Numbered from the stretch's first letter, positions 1-9,623 are shown. The stretch: DNA of 64,000 bases from Leptodesmis sichuanensis A121 (GCF_021379005.1 NZ_CP075171.1:4898001-4962000), one strand, 5' to 3'. Notes: generated by a model not told the origin, from the sequence alone. A program made the numbers and translations.

Positions 1-24
1 TTGCAGATACGAAGGATTGCAGCG

Positions 25-471
25 TTAAGCCAGACGTTTTTCCTGAATTAGAGTGCGTTGAAAAATTTGATTATTTTTGAACCAGTGCCAGGTACGAGCA
101 CGGTAATGGTTGCAGGGACTAATTTGAATCATTTCATAGAGATAAAAGTCTGGCTGACTTTTGTACGCGAAATAAAGCAGCAGAGTGGACGAGTCTGCTT
201 CCCAGGCATGGCCCTGAATTCGATCGCTATCAAACCAGATCTTGCGATCGTGGTACGTTGCCGGAAAATGGTGTTCCTCCTGTTTCCCATCATCCCAGGA
301 GTAGCGATTAGTTTGAAAATAATCGTAGGCACCGTCTTCGGGGAATTGACAGGTCAGGTGAGAGCGATGCCGATCCAGGATATTTCCCTGCAAGTCTATT
401 AAGGTATAGGTGCCCGTCCACTCTCCTTCATGGCGAGCAAGCACAGGCATAGAATCACGAAGGTTAGACAT
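25..471 (-). CDS. DUF3598-like conserved protein
   Basis: This 148-residue protein resembles the cyanobacterial DUF3598 family. An N-terminal block with HEGEWTGTYTLID is followed by alternating hydrophobic strands and a Trp/Tyr-rich C-terminal half, as expected for a small beta-barrel of the calycin type. No signal peptide or membrane segment is visible, so it is probably cytoplasmic or thylakoid-peripheral. The function is unknown; related barrels include bilin lyases and lipocalin-like binders, which is only an analogy. It is shorter than many DUF3598 members, so it may represent the N-terminal barrel alone. The ATG at 471 is the first methionine. No partner gene is visible on its 3' side because the window begins there. 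Confidence 0.6.
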   Translation of the reverse strand: MSNLRDSMPVLARHEGEWTGTYTLIDLQGNILDRHRSHLTCQFPEDGAYDYFQTNRYSWDDGKQEEHHFPATYHDRKIWFDSDRIQGHAWEADSSTLLLYFAYKSQPDFYLYEMIQISPCNHYRARTWHWFKNNQIFQRTLIQEKRLA

Positions 472-536
472 GACTGTTTGATGAATTAACCGGGACTGTG
501 TAGGCCATTATCGTGGTGATGACACAGTTTGGGAAC

Positions 537-736
537 ATGGCAGCAGAACCCAAAATTTTAATCCCGGACATCGTCAAGCGTTTGCAGCCCATTGAGGGAG
601 TTGCAGCCCTGAGCTTGTGGGAGGCTCAAAAACAAGGGGCATAGGCACTGCCCCATTTGATATCGCAACAGCCATCCGCCCATTACAGGAATTTGTACAA
701 GAAATGGCATTGCTGATCCAGAAATACTGCTCCTGA
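537..736 (+). pseudogene. Possible frameshifted small gene in the 472-884 gap
   Basis: From the ATG at 537 a frame runs for 35 codons (MAAEPKILIPDIVKRL...) to a TAG at 642-644. A second open frame, shifted by two, continues from about 638 (IGTAPFDIATAIRPLQEF...) to a TGA at 734-736. Joining them would give about 66 residues of plausible coding character, which suggests a small gene broken by one indel near the GGGGCATAGG stretch. I do not recognise the product, and no strong ribosome site precedes the ATG. The rest of the 472-884 gap shows only AT-rich sequence likely to hold the promoter of the SLH gene. Confidence 0.25.
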
Positions 737-884
737 GACTCTATCTAGAGAAGTAAAGTTCCAATTCATCAGAACATTTGATGAATTACTTACACAACGT
801 TAATTTTATTAAACCTGAAATGAAGTTAGGAACCCCCCTAGCCTTTGTCCATCATTACAGGTAGTTGTGTTGAGAGAACCTTCC

Positions 885-2258
885 ATGTCCGTGATTAATC
901 TCAAGTCTTCACCTGCTTTACTGGTTGCCGTGTCATTAGTTACAAGTTCGCTGGCACCTCTTGCGATCGCCCCCCCAAGTCAGGCACAGTCTTCTTTCTC
1001 TGATGTTCAGGGAAGTTGGGCACAACCCTGTATTTCTGAATTGTCCCAACGAGGCATCATCAGTGGTTATCCCGATGGCACCTTCCGCCCCAACAATCCT
1101 GTCACCCGCGCTGAATATGCGGCAATGGTAGGTAAAGCCTTTCCCAATGCCGCCCGTGTTCGAGCAGCAGCCCGGTTTGTGGATGTTCCGTCTACGTTCT
1201 GGGCTTATAGCGCTATTTCCTTTGCCTCTCAAACAGGCTTCCTCTCTGGTTATCCCGGTGGTGTATTTAATCCGAGTCAGAATATTCCCCGCGCTCAGGT
1301 TCTGGTTTCTCTGACCAGTGGTTTGAACTATACTCCCACTCAGCCTGTCGCGACTGTTTTGGGTATTTATGCTGATGCTTCTGCAATTCCTGGTTATGCT
1401 CAGACGGGAATTGCAGCGGCGACTGAAAGACGTATGGTGGTTAATTATCCTGATGTGCGTTATTTGAATCCCAATCAACTGGCCAGTCGAGCTGATGTCT
1501 CAGCTTTTCTCTGTCAGGCATTGGCGAGTACGGGGCAGGTGGCTTCTGTGATTCCAGCCCAATATATCGCTGGGGGTGGAGCCGTAGCTGAGCAGAAAGC
1601 CCAGATTGTGGCTGGCACCAGCATTCCTGTCAGCTATACGGCGGCGCAGGGCATTGTGATTCGCCCTGACGAAACCGTTGATTTAACCGTAACAGTGGCT
1701 GCGGATGTACGGGATTCATCGGGTGCTGTGGCCATTCCTGCGGGAAGTCAGGTTGTGGGGCAATTGGTTCCGGTTCAAGGAGGCTCCCAATTTGTGGCTC
1801 GCTCTGTTGTGATCAACGGTCGTTCCTATGCAATTAATGCCTCTTCTTCCGTAATCCAAACCACAAAGAACCTGCGTGACCCCAGCCTGACTAAGATTCT
1901 GGGTGGTGCGGCCCTCAGCACGGGAGTTGCAGCGATTATTGGTGGTACTTCTGGCGATCGCCTGCACAATGCCGGAAACCTGATCCTGGCTGGAACTGTA
2001 GGAGCCGCTGTCGGTGCCAATCAGGGCCGTAACTTCGGTTCGGCGATCCGGGATGCCGCCATTGGTGCTGCCCTGGGTGCAGGAGCAGCAGCAGTTACTG
2101 GAGATCGCACCATTACCCCGAAAAAGGTGATCACAGGAGCCGCTGCTGGAGCCGCTGTGGGTGGAGCCATCGATCGAGGGACTGTTGGCGAGGTCGTTGT
2201 GATCAATCCCAGTGCTGACTTGAATCTGACCCTCAACAGCAGTGTGACGATTCCTTAA
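885..2258 (+). CDS. S-layer homology (SLH) domain envelope protein
   Basis: A secreted protein of about 457 residues. The ATG at 885 gives a clean signal peptide (hydrophobic core LLVAVSLVTSSLAPLAI, then a PSQAQ cleavage region); an in-frame GTG at 867 would add six residues. Three SLH-type repeats follow at roughly residues 38-80, 97-145 and 155-212. The first two have the FxDV...YPxGxFxPxxxxxRAE pattern and the third is more divergent. The middle region is beta-rich. The C-terminal ~110 residues are Gly/Ala-rich (GAAAGAAVGG, GAALGAGAAA) and resemble a glycine-zipper membrane-associated segment. SLH domains bind cell-wall polymers, so this is inferred to be an outer-envelope or periplasmic protein. 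The combination with a glycine zipper is typical of uncharacterised cyanobacterial envelope proteins. Confidence 0.85.
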   Translation: MSVINLKSSPALLVAVSLVTSSLAPLAIAPPSQAQSSFSDVQGSWAQPCISELSQRGIISGYPDGTFRPNNPVTRAEYAAMVGKAFPNAARVRAAARFVDVPSTFWAYSAISFASQTGFLSGYPGGVFNPSQNIPRAQVLVSLTSGLNYTPTQPVATVLGIYADASAIPGYAQTGIAAATERRMVVNYPDVRYLNPNQLASRADVSAFLCQALASTGQVASVIPAQYIAGGGAVAEQKAQIVAGTSIPVSYTAAQGIVIRPDETVDLTVTVAADVRDSSGAVAIPAGSQVVGQLVPVQGGSQFVARSVVINGRSYAINASSSVIQTTKNLRDPSLTKILGGAALSTGVAAIIGGTSGDRLHNAGNLILAGTVGAAVGANQGRNFGSAIRDAAIGAALGAGAAAVTGDRTITPKKVITGAAAGAAVGGAIDRGTVGEVVVINPSADLNLTLNSSVTIP

Positions 2259-2275
2259 GTAGGTGACTGGTCACT

Positions 2276-2430
2276 CATAGGGATGGGAATCGGAGGTCAT
2301 TTGTCATTAGTCATTCGTCCTTTGTAGAAGTCAGTGGTTATGACAAATGACCTTTACCCTTAGTTCTTTGTCATTCACACAATGGCAACGGCAACGGCTC
2401 AAGTAACCAATGACGGATGACCCATGACCA
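2276..2430. repeat. Short tandem repeats (TGACAAATGAC type)
   Basis: The intergenic stretch holds degenerate 7-8 bp units in both orientations (GTCATTAGTCATTCG, TGACAAATGACC, CAATGACGGATGACCC). The same family recurs near 34180-34300 and 56060-56120. Such short repeats are common in filamentous cyanobacteria. No gene is visible in this stretch. Confidence 0.6.
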
Positions 2431-2441
2431 CCGCCCCGCTT

Positions 2442-2612
2442 CTAATCCATACGATTAATACAGCCAGGTTTCTGCACATACTGACAGACCTTTTGCCATA
2501 AAATCTTACGGGTTCCAGGGGGGCCAGCAGAAAACACGACCCGATCGCCTCCAATGGCCTTAATGATTTTCACGCTACATAGCGGACAAACCTGCATCTT
2601 CAAGTCCGACAT
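2442..2612 (-). CDS. Small Cys-rich, probably zinc-binding protein
   Basis: A 56-residue frame with an ATG at 2612 and a TAG at 2442-2444. It begins MSDLKMQVCPLCSVKII, continues through GGDRVVFSAGPPGTR, and ends with CQYVQKPGCINRMD. The CPLC pair near the N terminus and the later C..(7)..C pair form a likely four-cysteine zinc site. The sequence resembles a small conserved cyanobacterial hypothetical family, from memory. It has no membrane segment. Its upstream neighbour on the same strand is the cytochrome b6-like gene, about 70 bp away, so the two may be cotranscribed. Function unknown. Confidence 0.65.
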   Translation of the reverse strand: MSDLKMQVCPLCSVKIIKAIGGDRVVFSAGPPGTRKILWQKVCQYVQKPGCINRMD

Positions 2613-2679
2613 AAGCTTTCTAGCTGAAACATTGTTTGTATTGTCTCACCCGGATCGCTTCAGGATCGTGAACAAATAC

Positions 2680-3354
2680 CTAAGCAACAGCAGTGGCCCC
2701 TTCGTCTGCATCCTCCTGGCCTGTAGCTTCAACTTCGGGCAGGCTCCTGGCAGGAACGGTTGCTGGGATGGTTTGAGCAATTTCTCGTTCTTGCAACAAT
2801 AAACCACCTAAATGAACGATCGCTAAAGCTACGGCTCCCAGAGACAGCACATAGCTATGCAGCGTATACATATGGGCCACAGTCAGGCTACCAATTCCAC
2901 CGCCACCCGTGAGAATATCGCGGATTGTAGCACCAACCAGGGGAATGGATTCCAGGATGCCTAACTCTACCCGCAGCCGCCAGAAACCAATCTGTGACCA
3001 ATCCAGGATCATCGCCGTCCATCCCAACCCGATCGCCGAGAGGATGAACAGAATACCCGTGATCCAGGCCGTCAACCAACTACGCCGGAAGCGTGCCCCC
3101 AGGAACATCACCACCATCTGAATCAGGGCTACTCCAATCACCCAGTTACCTGCGCGATCGTGGACAGTACGAACTAACCAACCATAGGGAACATCCGTCG
3201 TCACTACTTTTAGGGAATCATAAGCCCCACCTGCCGTGGGCTGGTAATAGAAGGCTAATAAAATACCTGTGAAGGCGGCTGTAAAGGTCAGGGTGAGAAC
3301 AGCTACAGCCAGAATTGTCGAAAGTCGCCGTAGTGCAAAAACAGAGTCTTTCAT
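2680..3354 (-). CDS. Divergent cytochrome b6-like (PetB paralogue) protein
   Basis: A 224-residue membrane protein of the cytochrome b N-terminal family with about four transmembrane helices. The ATG at 3354 is preferred over an upstream TTG because it matches the start of helix A. In PetB, bL heme is held by H86/H187 and bH by H100/H202. Here H65 and H166 keep the same 101-residue separation, and H181 matches H202. The position matching H100, 14 residues after H65, is Q79. The cysteine that carries heme cn in PetB is absent. The FYYQPTAGGAYDSL segment and the YGWLVRTVH turn are recognisable. The C-terminal tail is acidic. It is probably a quinone-reactive or electron-transfer protein outside the canonical b6f complex; no petD or petC lies nearby. 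Confidence 0.8.
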   Translation of the reverse strand: MKDSVFALRRLSTILAVAVLTLTFTAAFTGILLAFYYQPTAGGAYDSLKVVTTDVPYGWLVRTVHDRAGNWVIGVALIQMVVMFLGARFRRSWLTAWITGILFILSAIGLGWTAMILDWSQIGFWRLRVELGILESIPLVGATIRDILTGGGGIGSLTVAHMYTLHSYVLSLGAVALAIVHLGGLLLQEREIAQTIPATVPARSLPEVEATGQEDADEGATAVA

Positions 3355-3478
3355 AGAAACTTCAGGGAGGATGAAAAATTTGTGTAGTTCTGTTAAGACT
3401 CCCTGCAAGAACTATAACGAATTATTAAGCTTTATTGCCACATGAAAAGGGTTGTAGGGTTGCCTATCGCTGCAATTT

Positions 3479-5794
3479 CTAGAGCTTGGCCATGATTTCG
3501 GGGAGCAATTGAGCCGGAATTTTGGATAAGCCAACTGTTTGTCCCTGAATGCCACACTCGGTATAGAAACCCCGCAGCGTTTGTACGACATAGCCTAACG
3601 TCAACTGATGAAAATCTGATTGCGCTTCCCATCCCTGGAGAGCTTGCAGGTGATGATCAAGGGCTTTTTCCAGGTAAGACTGGCGTTGGGCGGGTTTGAG
3701 ATTGGTATGACGATCGCAGGCCAACTGGTAGTAAGACAGTCCCAAATTGTTGTAAGTCGCGAAGACATCAAAGGTGAGGGGAGGACGATGGCCATTCTGA
3801 GCAGCAAGCTGATCCACGGCTGTAATCGCCGCTTCGTAGGCCGCGATCGCCTGCTGCACCAGCTTCCGGCGTTGATCGGGGGAGGTAGCCGGAAGATTGG
3901 AGCAATCCCAATAGGCGGTTCCCAAATTATTTTGAGTGGCGGCAAAGGCAGCCGGGGCCGCTTCTAAGGTGCGGTAGGTCAGGGCATTGTGATAAGCCGC
4001 GATCGCTAACTGGAGCAAGTGTTCTGGAGACTCCTCTGAATCGGTTCTATTCTGAGTCCGGCTGGGCTTGATGTACTGAGCCAGGTTCCAGTAGGCCGTT
4101 CCCAAATTGTTTTGAATCATGGCATAGACCATTGGTTCCTGCTCTGGGGTATAGAACTGCAGGGCCGATTGATAGGCTGCGATCGCTTGCTGCAAGCGAG
4201 GCACAGGTTGTTGATGTTGAGCCAGATTCCAGCAGGCGGTTCCCAGGTTATTTTGGGTGGCAGCATACCGGGCCGGATCATCCTCATAGGTGCGGTAGCG
4301 TAAAGCTGTCTCATAAGCCAGCACCGATTTCTGCAAATTCTCCGCTGGTTCTCGATACTGAGCCAAATCTCCGTAGGCAGACCCCAGATTGTTCTGGATC
4401 ATGGCATAAGTTTGCGGTGTGGTCTGGGGATCACTCTTGGTTAGAGCCAGATGATAAGCCTGGATGGCTTGCTCCAAACTAGCCAGTTGCACATCAGCCT
4501 CTACTGCACTACGGGACTGCATCCAATACAAATTGCCTAAATCATTGGCTACATCTGCGCCCAGAGCAGCATAATGGTCCAACCAGGCCAGTGTCTCTTG
4601 ATGGGCGGCAATCGCGATCGCCAGCGTATGACCAGACACATCTCCCTGTTCCAGACTTTCTCGGTATCCTCTAGCCAGAGCATAGTAGCTTGCGGCTAAC
4701 GCTTGTTGCGGTGCCCCTTGCTGATGCAGTTGCTCGATCTGTTGCACCTGTTGCCAGCCCGTGCGATGCGTAGCCGAATCGTCCTCAGCGATCGCCTCCA
4801 GAATCAATCGTTGCAATTGGGAAACACCCGCCGGAATAGGCTGTTCACACCGGATAACGTCTGGTTGTTCAGGTGGGGCGACAACTGGCTGAATCAGGCT
4901 GACAGTTTCTGAAACTTGAGGAGGTGCGGGAACCTGGCTGGATGAGATGCCGTCAGGAGGTTCAAGCATGGAGGCAGAATCGGCATCTGGCTTCACCAGG
5001 TCTGAATCCTGGGTCAGAACCTCCCATAAGGATTTCTCTTCAACTGTATGCCTCAGAAAAGCGTTGTCATCTAGCTCGATGGGAATGATCACCTGATCGG
5101 TGGGTTTTCCGCTGAGGGGTTGAATATGGCGACCATTCAGCCGAGTGGGAGTAGCTTGGGGAGCAGGCGGCGCGATCGCGGTTTGACTATCCCGATGTTC
5201 AATTTTTGGGGAACTGACAAGAGATGGGTTAAAGAAGGAGCGAACAGGCGTTGGATCCCCTTCAAACTCAAATAGGGCGGTATGCCAATCCCAAAAGGTA
5301 GGCGCTGATTGCCGCACACTCCGTAGCCAGGGGCGGGGCAGCCACAGTAATACGGTGCACTCCAGAGCCGGAAGATAATATTCGATCGCCTGCAAATGGG
5401 TCAGAAATCGCCTCTGCACCGAAGCAGGCTGGCGCGTGAGATGTTCGACACCCAGGACTTGAAACCCAATAGCTGGAGCAGGTTGGTCGTATTCAATTGC
5501 CTGTCCCCGCTGTGCCAGCCACTGGGTAACCTGCGCCATTGGGTTAGGGTCACTCAAGTTCAGATTCAGGCTGACAAACCGGGGAGCCAACTCGGCTTGC
5601 AAATTGGCAACTAGATGATTTCGCAACTCCAGATCGTCACAGACTGCCAGAAAAATTTGGCGGCGTAAATTTAACCTGAGCGACATTTTCAGCCGCGCAT
5701 AGGTCTTCTGGTTCACGCCAGAAATCTTTTGAGCAGCTGCATCGTTCACAATGGCACTGGGAGTGGGTCGGTCAAGAAGTTGCATAAATGACAA
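3479..5794 (-). CDS. Large TPR protein with degenerate NTPase-like N terminus
   Basis: A protein of 771 residues. Residues 35-190 contain alternating strands and helices (RRQIFLAVCDD, FQVLGVEHLTR, TVLLWLPRPWLRSV) that resemble an AAA/STAND fold, but no Walker A lysine motif is present, so ATP binding is doubtful. A Pro/Ser/Asp-rich linker spans about residues 195-320. The C-terminal half carries tetratricopeptide units of ~45-50 residues, several with the signature NNLGTAYWNLAQ followed by AIAAYxxAL. TPR arrays mediate protein binding, so this is inferred to be a scaffold or signalling protein. The protein lies divergent to hom. No frameshift is visible. The partner is unknown. Confidence 0.75.
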   Translation of the reverse strand: MSFMQLLDRPTPSAIVNDAAAQKISGVNQKTYARLKMSLRLNLRRQIFLAVCDDLELRNHLVANLQAELAPRFVSLNLNLSDPNPMAQVTQWLAQRGQAIEYDQPAPAIGFQVLGVEHLTRQPASVQRRFLTHLQAIEYYLPALECTVLLWLPRPWLRSVRQSAPTFWDWHTALFEFEGDPTPVRSFFNPSLVSSPKIEHRDSQTAIAPPAPQATPTRLNGRHIQPLSGKPTDQVIIPIELDDNAFLRHTVEEKSLWEVLTQDSDLVKPDADSASMLEPPDGISSSQVPAPPQVSETVSLIQPVVAPPEQPDVIRCEQPIPAGVSQLQRLILEAIAEDDSATHRTGWQQVQQIEQLHQQGAPQQALAASYYALARGYRESLEQGDVSGHTLAIAIAAHQETLAWLDHYAALGADVANDLGNLYWMQSRSAVEADVQLASLEQAIQAYHLALTKSDPQTTPQTYAMIQNNLGSAYGDLAQYREPAENLQKSVLAYETALRYRTYEDDPARYAATQNNLGTACWNLAQHQQPVPRLQQAIAAYQSALQFYTPEQEPMVYAMIQNNLGTAYWNLAQYIKPSRTQNRTDSEESPEHLLQLAIAAYHNALTYRTLEAAPAAFAATQNNLGTAYWDCSNLPATSPDQRRKLVQQAIAAYEAAITAVDQLAAQNGHRPPLTFDVFATYNNLGLSYYQLACDRHTNLKPAQRQSYLEKALDHHLQALQGWEAQSDFHQLTLGYVVQTLRGFYTECGIQGQTVGLSKIPAQLLPEIMAKL

Positions 5795-5980
5795 AGGCCG
5801 GCTTCCCAGACCTGATCGGGGTCACCGGGCTTTAAGGGGACATAACACCTTCTTCCAAAGTTTGTGAGCATTTTCAGGAAAGTGAGGGAATAGAAGGGGG
5901 AGGATTCCTGCACCCAGTTTCCGCTTCCCCCTTCCCTTAGAATAATGAGGAAATGACCTGATTTAGGAAGACGCAAAGCT

Positions 5981-7306
5981 GTGGGATTCAAGATTGGTTT
6001 GTTGGGATTGGGAACCGTTGGTACTGGAACAGCACAAATTCTGCTCGATCCGGCCCGGCGACATCCACTGGTGCAGGAACTGGATCTCTATCGTGTGGGC
6101 GTGCGATCGCTCGACAAACCCCGCTCTGTTACCCTTCCTGATCATGTGTTGACCACTGACCTGGACTCTATCGTTACAGATCCGGCTGTGGATATTGTGG
6201 TGGAAGTAATGGGGGGGCTGGAACCTGCGCGATCGCTGATCCTGAAAGCGATTGCCCATCGGAAGCATATTGTGACAGCCAATAAAGCAGCGATCGCCCG
6301 GTTTGGCGATGAAATCTTCACCGCAGCGGCAGAAGCAGGAGTCTATGTCTTACTGGAAGCGGCAGTTGGCGGTGGCATTCCGGTAATTGAACCCCTGAAG
6401 CAATCCCTCTGTTCCAATCGCCTGCAGGCTGTCACAGGAATCGTCAATGGCACCACCAACTACATCCTCACCCGTATGCAACAGGAGGGTGGAGATTTTG
6501 CCGATATCCTCGCCGATGCTCAGCGATTGGGCTATGCTGAGGCCGACCCAACAGCAGATGTGGATGGCCTGGATGCCGCCGATAAAATTGCGATTCTGGC
6601 TTCGCTGGCCTTTGGAGGTCGAATCAAACGATCGGAAGTCCATTGTGAAGGCATTCGGCAGGTGAGTGCTGCCGATATTGCCTATGCTGAGAAGCTGGGA
6701 TTTGTGATCAAGCTGCTGGCGATCGCCAAACGCAATCCCCAGGCTGAAAATGAACCAGAACAATTGCAGGTACGGGTACATCCCACGCTGGTACCCAAAG
6801 CCCATCCCCTCGCCAGTGTGAATGATGTCTATAACGCCATCCTGATTGAGGGAGAACCGATCGGTCAGGTGATGTTCTTTGGGCCAGGAGCCGGAGCAGG
6901 GCCAACCGCTAGCGCTGTTGTGTCAGACATTCTCAACATTGCCGCCATTTTGAAGGTAGAACGTGGCAGTCGTGCAGTATCTGACGGCGCACCGTTACTC
7001 GATCCGCTGCTGGCCTGTTCCCACCAACATTACTGTGCGATCGCTCCTATGGAAACCCTGACGGCCCGCTTCTATGCCCGCTTCTTAACTCAGGACACCC
7101 CCGGGGTCATTGGTAAGCTGGGCACCTGCTTTGGCGATCATCAGGTGAGCCTGGAATCCGTTGTGCAAACTGATGTCCGAGGTCAGACTGCCGAAATTGT
7201 CGTTGTCACCCATGATGTCCTGGAAGGCAATTTCCGCAAAGCACTGGCCGAAATCCGGGCGATGAGCGGCATCAATGATATTCCGACAACATTAAGGGTT
7301 CTATGA
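5981..7306 (+). CDS. hom: Homoserine dehydrogenase
   Basis: A 441-residue enzyme that reduces aspartate semialdehyde to homoserine for threonine, methionine and isoleucine synthesis. The NAD(P)-binding motif GLLGLGTVGTG is at residues 6-16. The catalytic core has TANKAAIARFG, GGGIPVIEPLK, VNGTTNYILTRM and the ADPTADVDGLDAADKIAIL signature. A C-terminal ACT domain (about residues 360-440, TPGVIGKLGTCFGDHQVSLESV) is present, as in feedback-regulated members. The start is a GTG at 5981 preceded by GGAAG. The gene stands alone on its strand between a TPR gene and an SRPBCC gene. Confidence 0.95.
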   Translation: MGFKIGLLGLGTVGTGTAQILLDPARRHPLVQELDLYRVGVRSLDKPRSVTLPDHVLTTDLDSIVTDPAVDIVVEVMGGLEPARSLILKAIAHRKHIVTANKAAIARFGDEIFTAAAEAGVYVLLEAAVGGGIPVIEPLKQSLCSNRLQAVTGIVNGTTNYILTRMQQEGGDFADILADAQRLGYAEADPTADVDGLDAADKIAILASLAFGGRIKRSEVHCEGIRQVSAADIAYAEKLGFVIKLLAIAKRNPQAENEPEQLQVRVHPTLVPKAHPLASVNDVYNAILIEGEPIGQVMFFGPGAGAGPTASAVVSDILNIAAILKVERGSRAVSDGAPLLDPLLACSHQHYCAIAPMETLTARFYARFLTQDTPGVIGKLGTCFGDHQVSLESVVQTDVRGQTAEIVVVTHDVLEGNFRKALAEIRAMSGINDIPTTLRVL

Positions 7307-7320
7307 ACTCTAATCCAGCA

Positions 7321-7770
7321 CTAATTGGCCGCTTTGATCTGCATCGCGTAGTCCTTAAACCGTTGCAGGTCTGCTTCCAGGGTCGATTCTACAATGCGGC
7401 CCAAAAACAGCTTGTCCATGAGCTGGAATAGAAAACCGGGTACGGCATAGAAAACGGACATTTTCACGATGCTGCCTTTTTCACCGCGATCGTAAAACCG
7501 AATTGCCCCCCGATTGGGCAACCCATCCACCGATTCCCATTGCAGGATTTGATGCGGGATCATTTTGACTTCGCGGGAAAGCCAGCTAAATTCCAGTCCG
7601 CCACTGGCCAGCTTCCAGCGGGACAACTTCGGGTCATCCTCCTGAATTTTGACCGACTCGATCCACTTCATCCAGCGCGGCATTTGCTCCAGATCCGACC
7701 AGAGGCTCCACACCAGATCAATGGGAGCATCAATTTCAATTTGCACGGTGTGTTCGAGCCAGGTGGACAT
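7321..7770 (-). CDS. SRPBCC-family (START-like) protein
   Basis: A 149-residue protein of the polyketide-cyclase/START-like superfamily, which forms a hydrophobic pocket for small ligands. The family pattern is visible in EIDAPIDLVWSLWSDLEQMP, the central WLSREVKMIPHQILQW and a long C-terminal helix (FKDYAMQIKAAN). The start is placed at the ATG at 7770, because the open frame upstream of it runs through the short repeats at 7771-7962. It lies just downstream of crtQ on the same strand. A link to carotenoid metabolism is suggested only by this position. The ligand is unknown. Confidence 0.75.
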   Translation of the reverse strand: MSTWLEHTVQIEIDAPIDLVWSLWSDLEQMPRWMKWIESVKIQEDDPKLSRWKLASGGLEFSWLSREVKMIPHQILQWESVDGLPNRGAIRFYDRGEKGSIVKMSVFYAVPGFLFQLMDKLFLGRIVESTLEADLQRFKDYAMQIKAAN

Positions 7771-7962
7771 AGGGAGGGAGTAGGGAGTAGAGAATGGGGA
7801 GTAGGGAGTAGGGTAAGAGATTATGGAGTTCCTTTTGTTTGTAGGGAACGAATCAGAGAACGAAGCAGTTTTCCAACTAAGCTGCACTGCTGCAGAATTA
7901 AGGCAGTGTCTTCGGCAGGTATTAATTCTACTCTTTCCCACTCCCTACTCCCCACTCCTCAC
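7771..7962. repeat. G-rich heptad-type repeats between crtQ and SRPBCC gene
   Basis: The stretch opens with repeated GGGAGTAG units (about 7771-7812) and closes with the complementary form (CCCACTCCCTACTCCCC, about 7935-7960). The two ends could pair into a long imperfect stem around a ~120-nt middle. Similar units occur elsewhere between genes and inside two histidine kinase genes near 60.0 and 61.1 kb. Confidence 0.6.
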
Positions 7963-9432
7963 CTAATACTTAAACAATCCCTGCCCCTGAACCCGATGGC
8001 CCGTGGGTTCCAAAATAGCTTGGGCGGCTTGCATCCCAGAAATGGTAGCTCCTTCCATACTGTCGATGTAGTCTTGAGCGGTATAGCTGCCTGCGAGGAA
8101 GAAGTTGGGAATGGGGGTTTTCTGGGAGGGACGGTAGGGATCCATGCCCGGTTGTTCCCGGTAGAGGGATTGAGCCAGTTTGACGACACTGTACCAGGTC
8201 ATCGTTAGATCCCGGGAGGAGGGAAACAGGTCGTAAAGTTGTTTCAGGGCGTGCTGGGCAATGTCTTCATTGCTCATTTTGATGAAAGGATCGCCAGGAG
8301 TGAGGACAACCTGCATCAGGGAACCCTGACCTTGCCGGTAGTAATCTTTGGGACTGGTGAGCGCCAGATCTGCAAAGCAAGAAAAGTCGGCATCAGCGCT
8401 GTACAGCAAATTATCCAGGCCGGCGGCGTGATGCAGTTGGTGGCGCTTGTCCGGATCATGCATTTCGGTTACCCAGCCATCAAATCGCAGTTGCACGGTA
8501 ACGACAGGAACGGCTTCCAGTTTGTAAATCTTGTCGAATTCCGGCCAGGTACGCCACTCAGAAGGCAGCAAGCGTTGAATCCCAGGCACATCGCAGGCGG
8601 CCAGGTAGGCATCGGCAGTAACGATGTCCTCGCCGTCTCCGTTAGCGATCGCCAGTCCCGTTACTTGGGTCTGGCCATTCTGCGGCTCAAACAGAATCCG
8701 GCGAGTCTGACGACGGGTATGGATTTTGGTGCCCCGTTTTTCCAGATAGTTGACAATTGGTTGATGCACATACTCGGCAGGAGAACCGGCCAGCATATTG
8801 AGGCGGGAGGCTTCCGTTTTGGCGGCAAACATCATAAAGATGGTGAGCATACAGCGGGCTGAGATATGCTCCGTGTCAATGAAGCCGAGGGCAAGGGCGA
8901 TCGGATCCCACATCCGTTTGAGACTGTTTTGAGAACCACCGTGACTGCGGAACCAGTCCGCAAAGCTGATGTCATCCAGGGCACGGATCCACTTCATCGC
9001 CAGGTCATAGTTCACCAGGCCAGGAACGATCGGACTGGTACCGAGGGCGATCGCATTTTGCAGCTTATCCTGTAGGGTGAGTTGTCCGGTGGTGAAAAAA
9101 GCTTTCAGACCATGAAAGGGGGCACCCAGGAGAAATCGGAAATCCAACTGGCCCAGTTCGCCATCCCGATTTACGAAGGTATGGACGTGTTCTTTGGGGA
9201 GTAAATACTCAAACGCACCTACCTTTTTCAATAAGGCAAACAGGTTGTAGTAGTTGTTGAAGAACACATGCAGCCCCATCTCAATGTGGTTACCGTCTGC
9301 ATCCACCCAACTGCCAACCTTGCCGCCGACGAACGATCGCGCTTCAAAGATTTCTACCTCATGTCCGGCATCGGCCAATTCGACAGCCGCTGCCAATCCC
9401 GCTAAACCTGCACCAACGATCGCAACTCGCAT
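7963..9432 (-). CDS. crtQ: Zeta-carotene desaturase
   Basis: A 489-residue FAD enzyme of the plant-type phytoene/zeta-carotene desaturase family, converting zeta-carotene to lycopene isomers using plastoquinone. The N-terminal dinucleotide-binding motif [20 protein letters not shown] is followed by [36 protein letters not shown] is characteristic of ZDS rather than PDS. The C-terminal FAD motif [20 protein letters not shown] is intact. The ATG at 9432 follows a good GAGGGAA ribosome site. It is a thylakoid peripheral membrane enzyme. The SRPBCC gene follows on the same strand. Confidence 0.95.
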   Translation of the reverse strand: MRVAIVGAGLAGLAAAVELADAGHEVEIFEARSFVGGKVGSWVDADGNHIEMGLHVFFNNYYNLFALLKKVGAFEYLLPKEHVHTFVNRDGELGQLDFRFLLGAPFHGLKAFFTTGQLTLQDKLQNAIALGTSPIVPGLVNYDLAMKWIRALDDISFADWFRSHGGSQNSLKRMWDPIALALGFIDTEHISARCMLTIFMMFAAKTEASRLNMLAGSPAEYVHQPIVNYLEKRGTKIHTRRQTRRILFEPQNGQTQVTGLAIANGDGEDIVTADAYLAACDVPGIQRLLPSEWRTWPEFDKIYKLEAVPVVTVQLRFDGWVTEMHDPDKRHQLHHAAGLDNLLYSADADFSCFADLALTSPKDYYRQGQGSLMQVVLTPGDPFIKMSNEDIAQHALKQLYDLFPSSRDLTMTWYSVVKLAQSLYREQPGMDPYRPSQKTPIPNFFLAGSYTAQDYIDSMEGATISGMQAAQAILEPTGHRVQGQGLFKY

Positions 9433-9623
9433 CTTGTTCCCTCTTTCAATCTGAGGCTAGGGTTACAGTCCACTCAGATTGCTTCACATATTTTAATGGA
9501 ACGATGAACCCCGCAGCGATCGCCGATTAAGAGTTTTTTCACTCTCCGTCACCCTGGATTCAATGGCTCATTAAGAGCCAAACGCCTGATAGCATGGCTT
9601 TAGGTGTTTTTGTTACAAACCCC

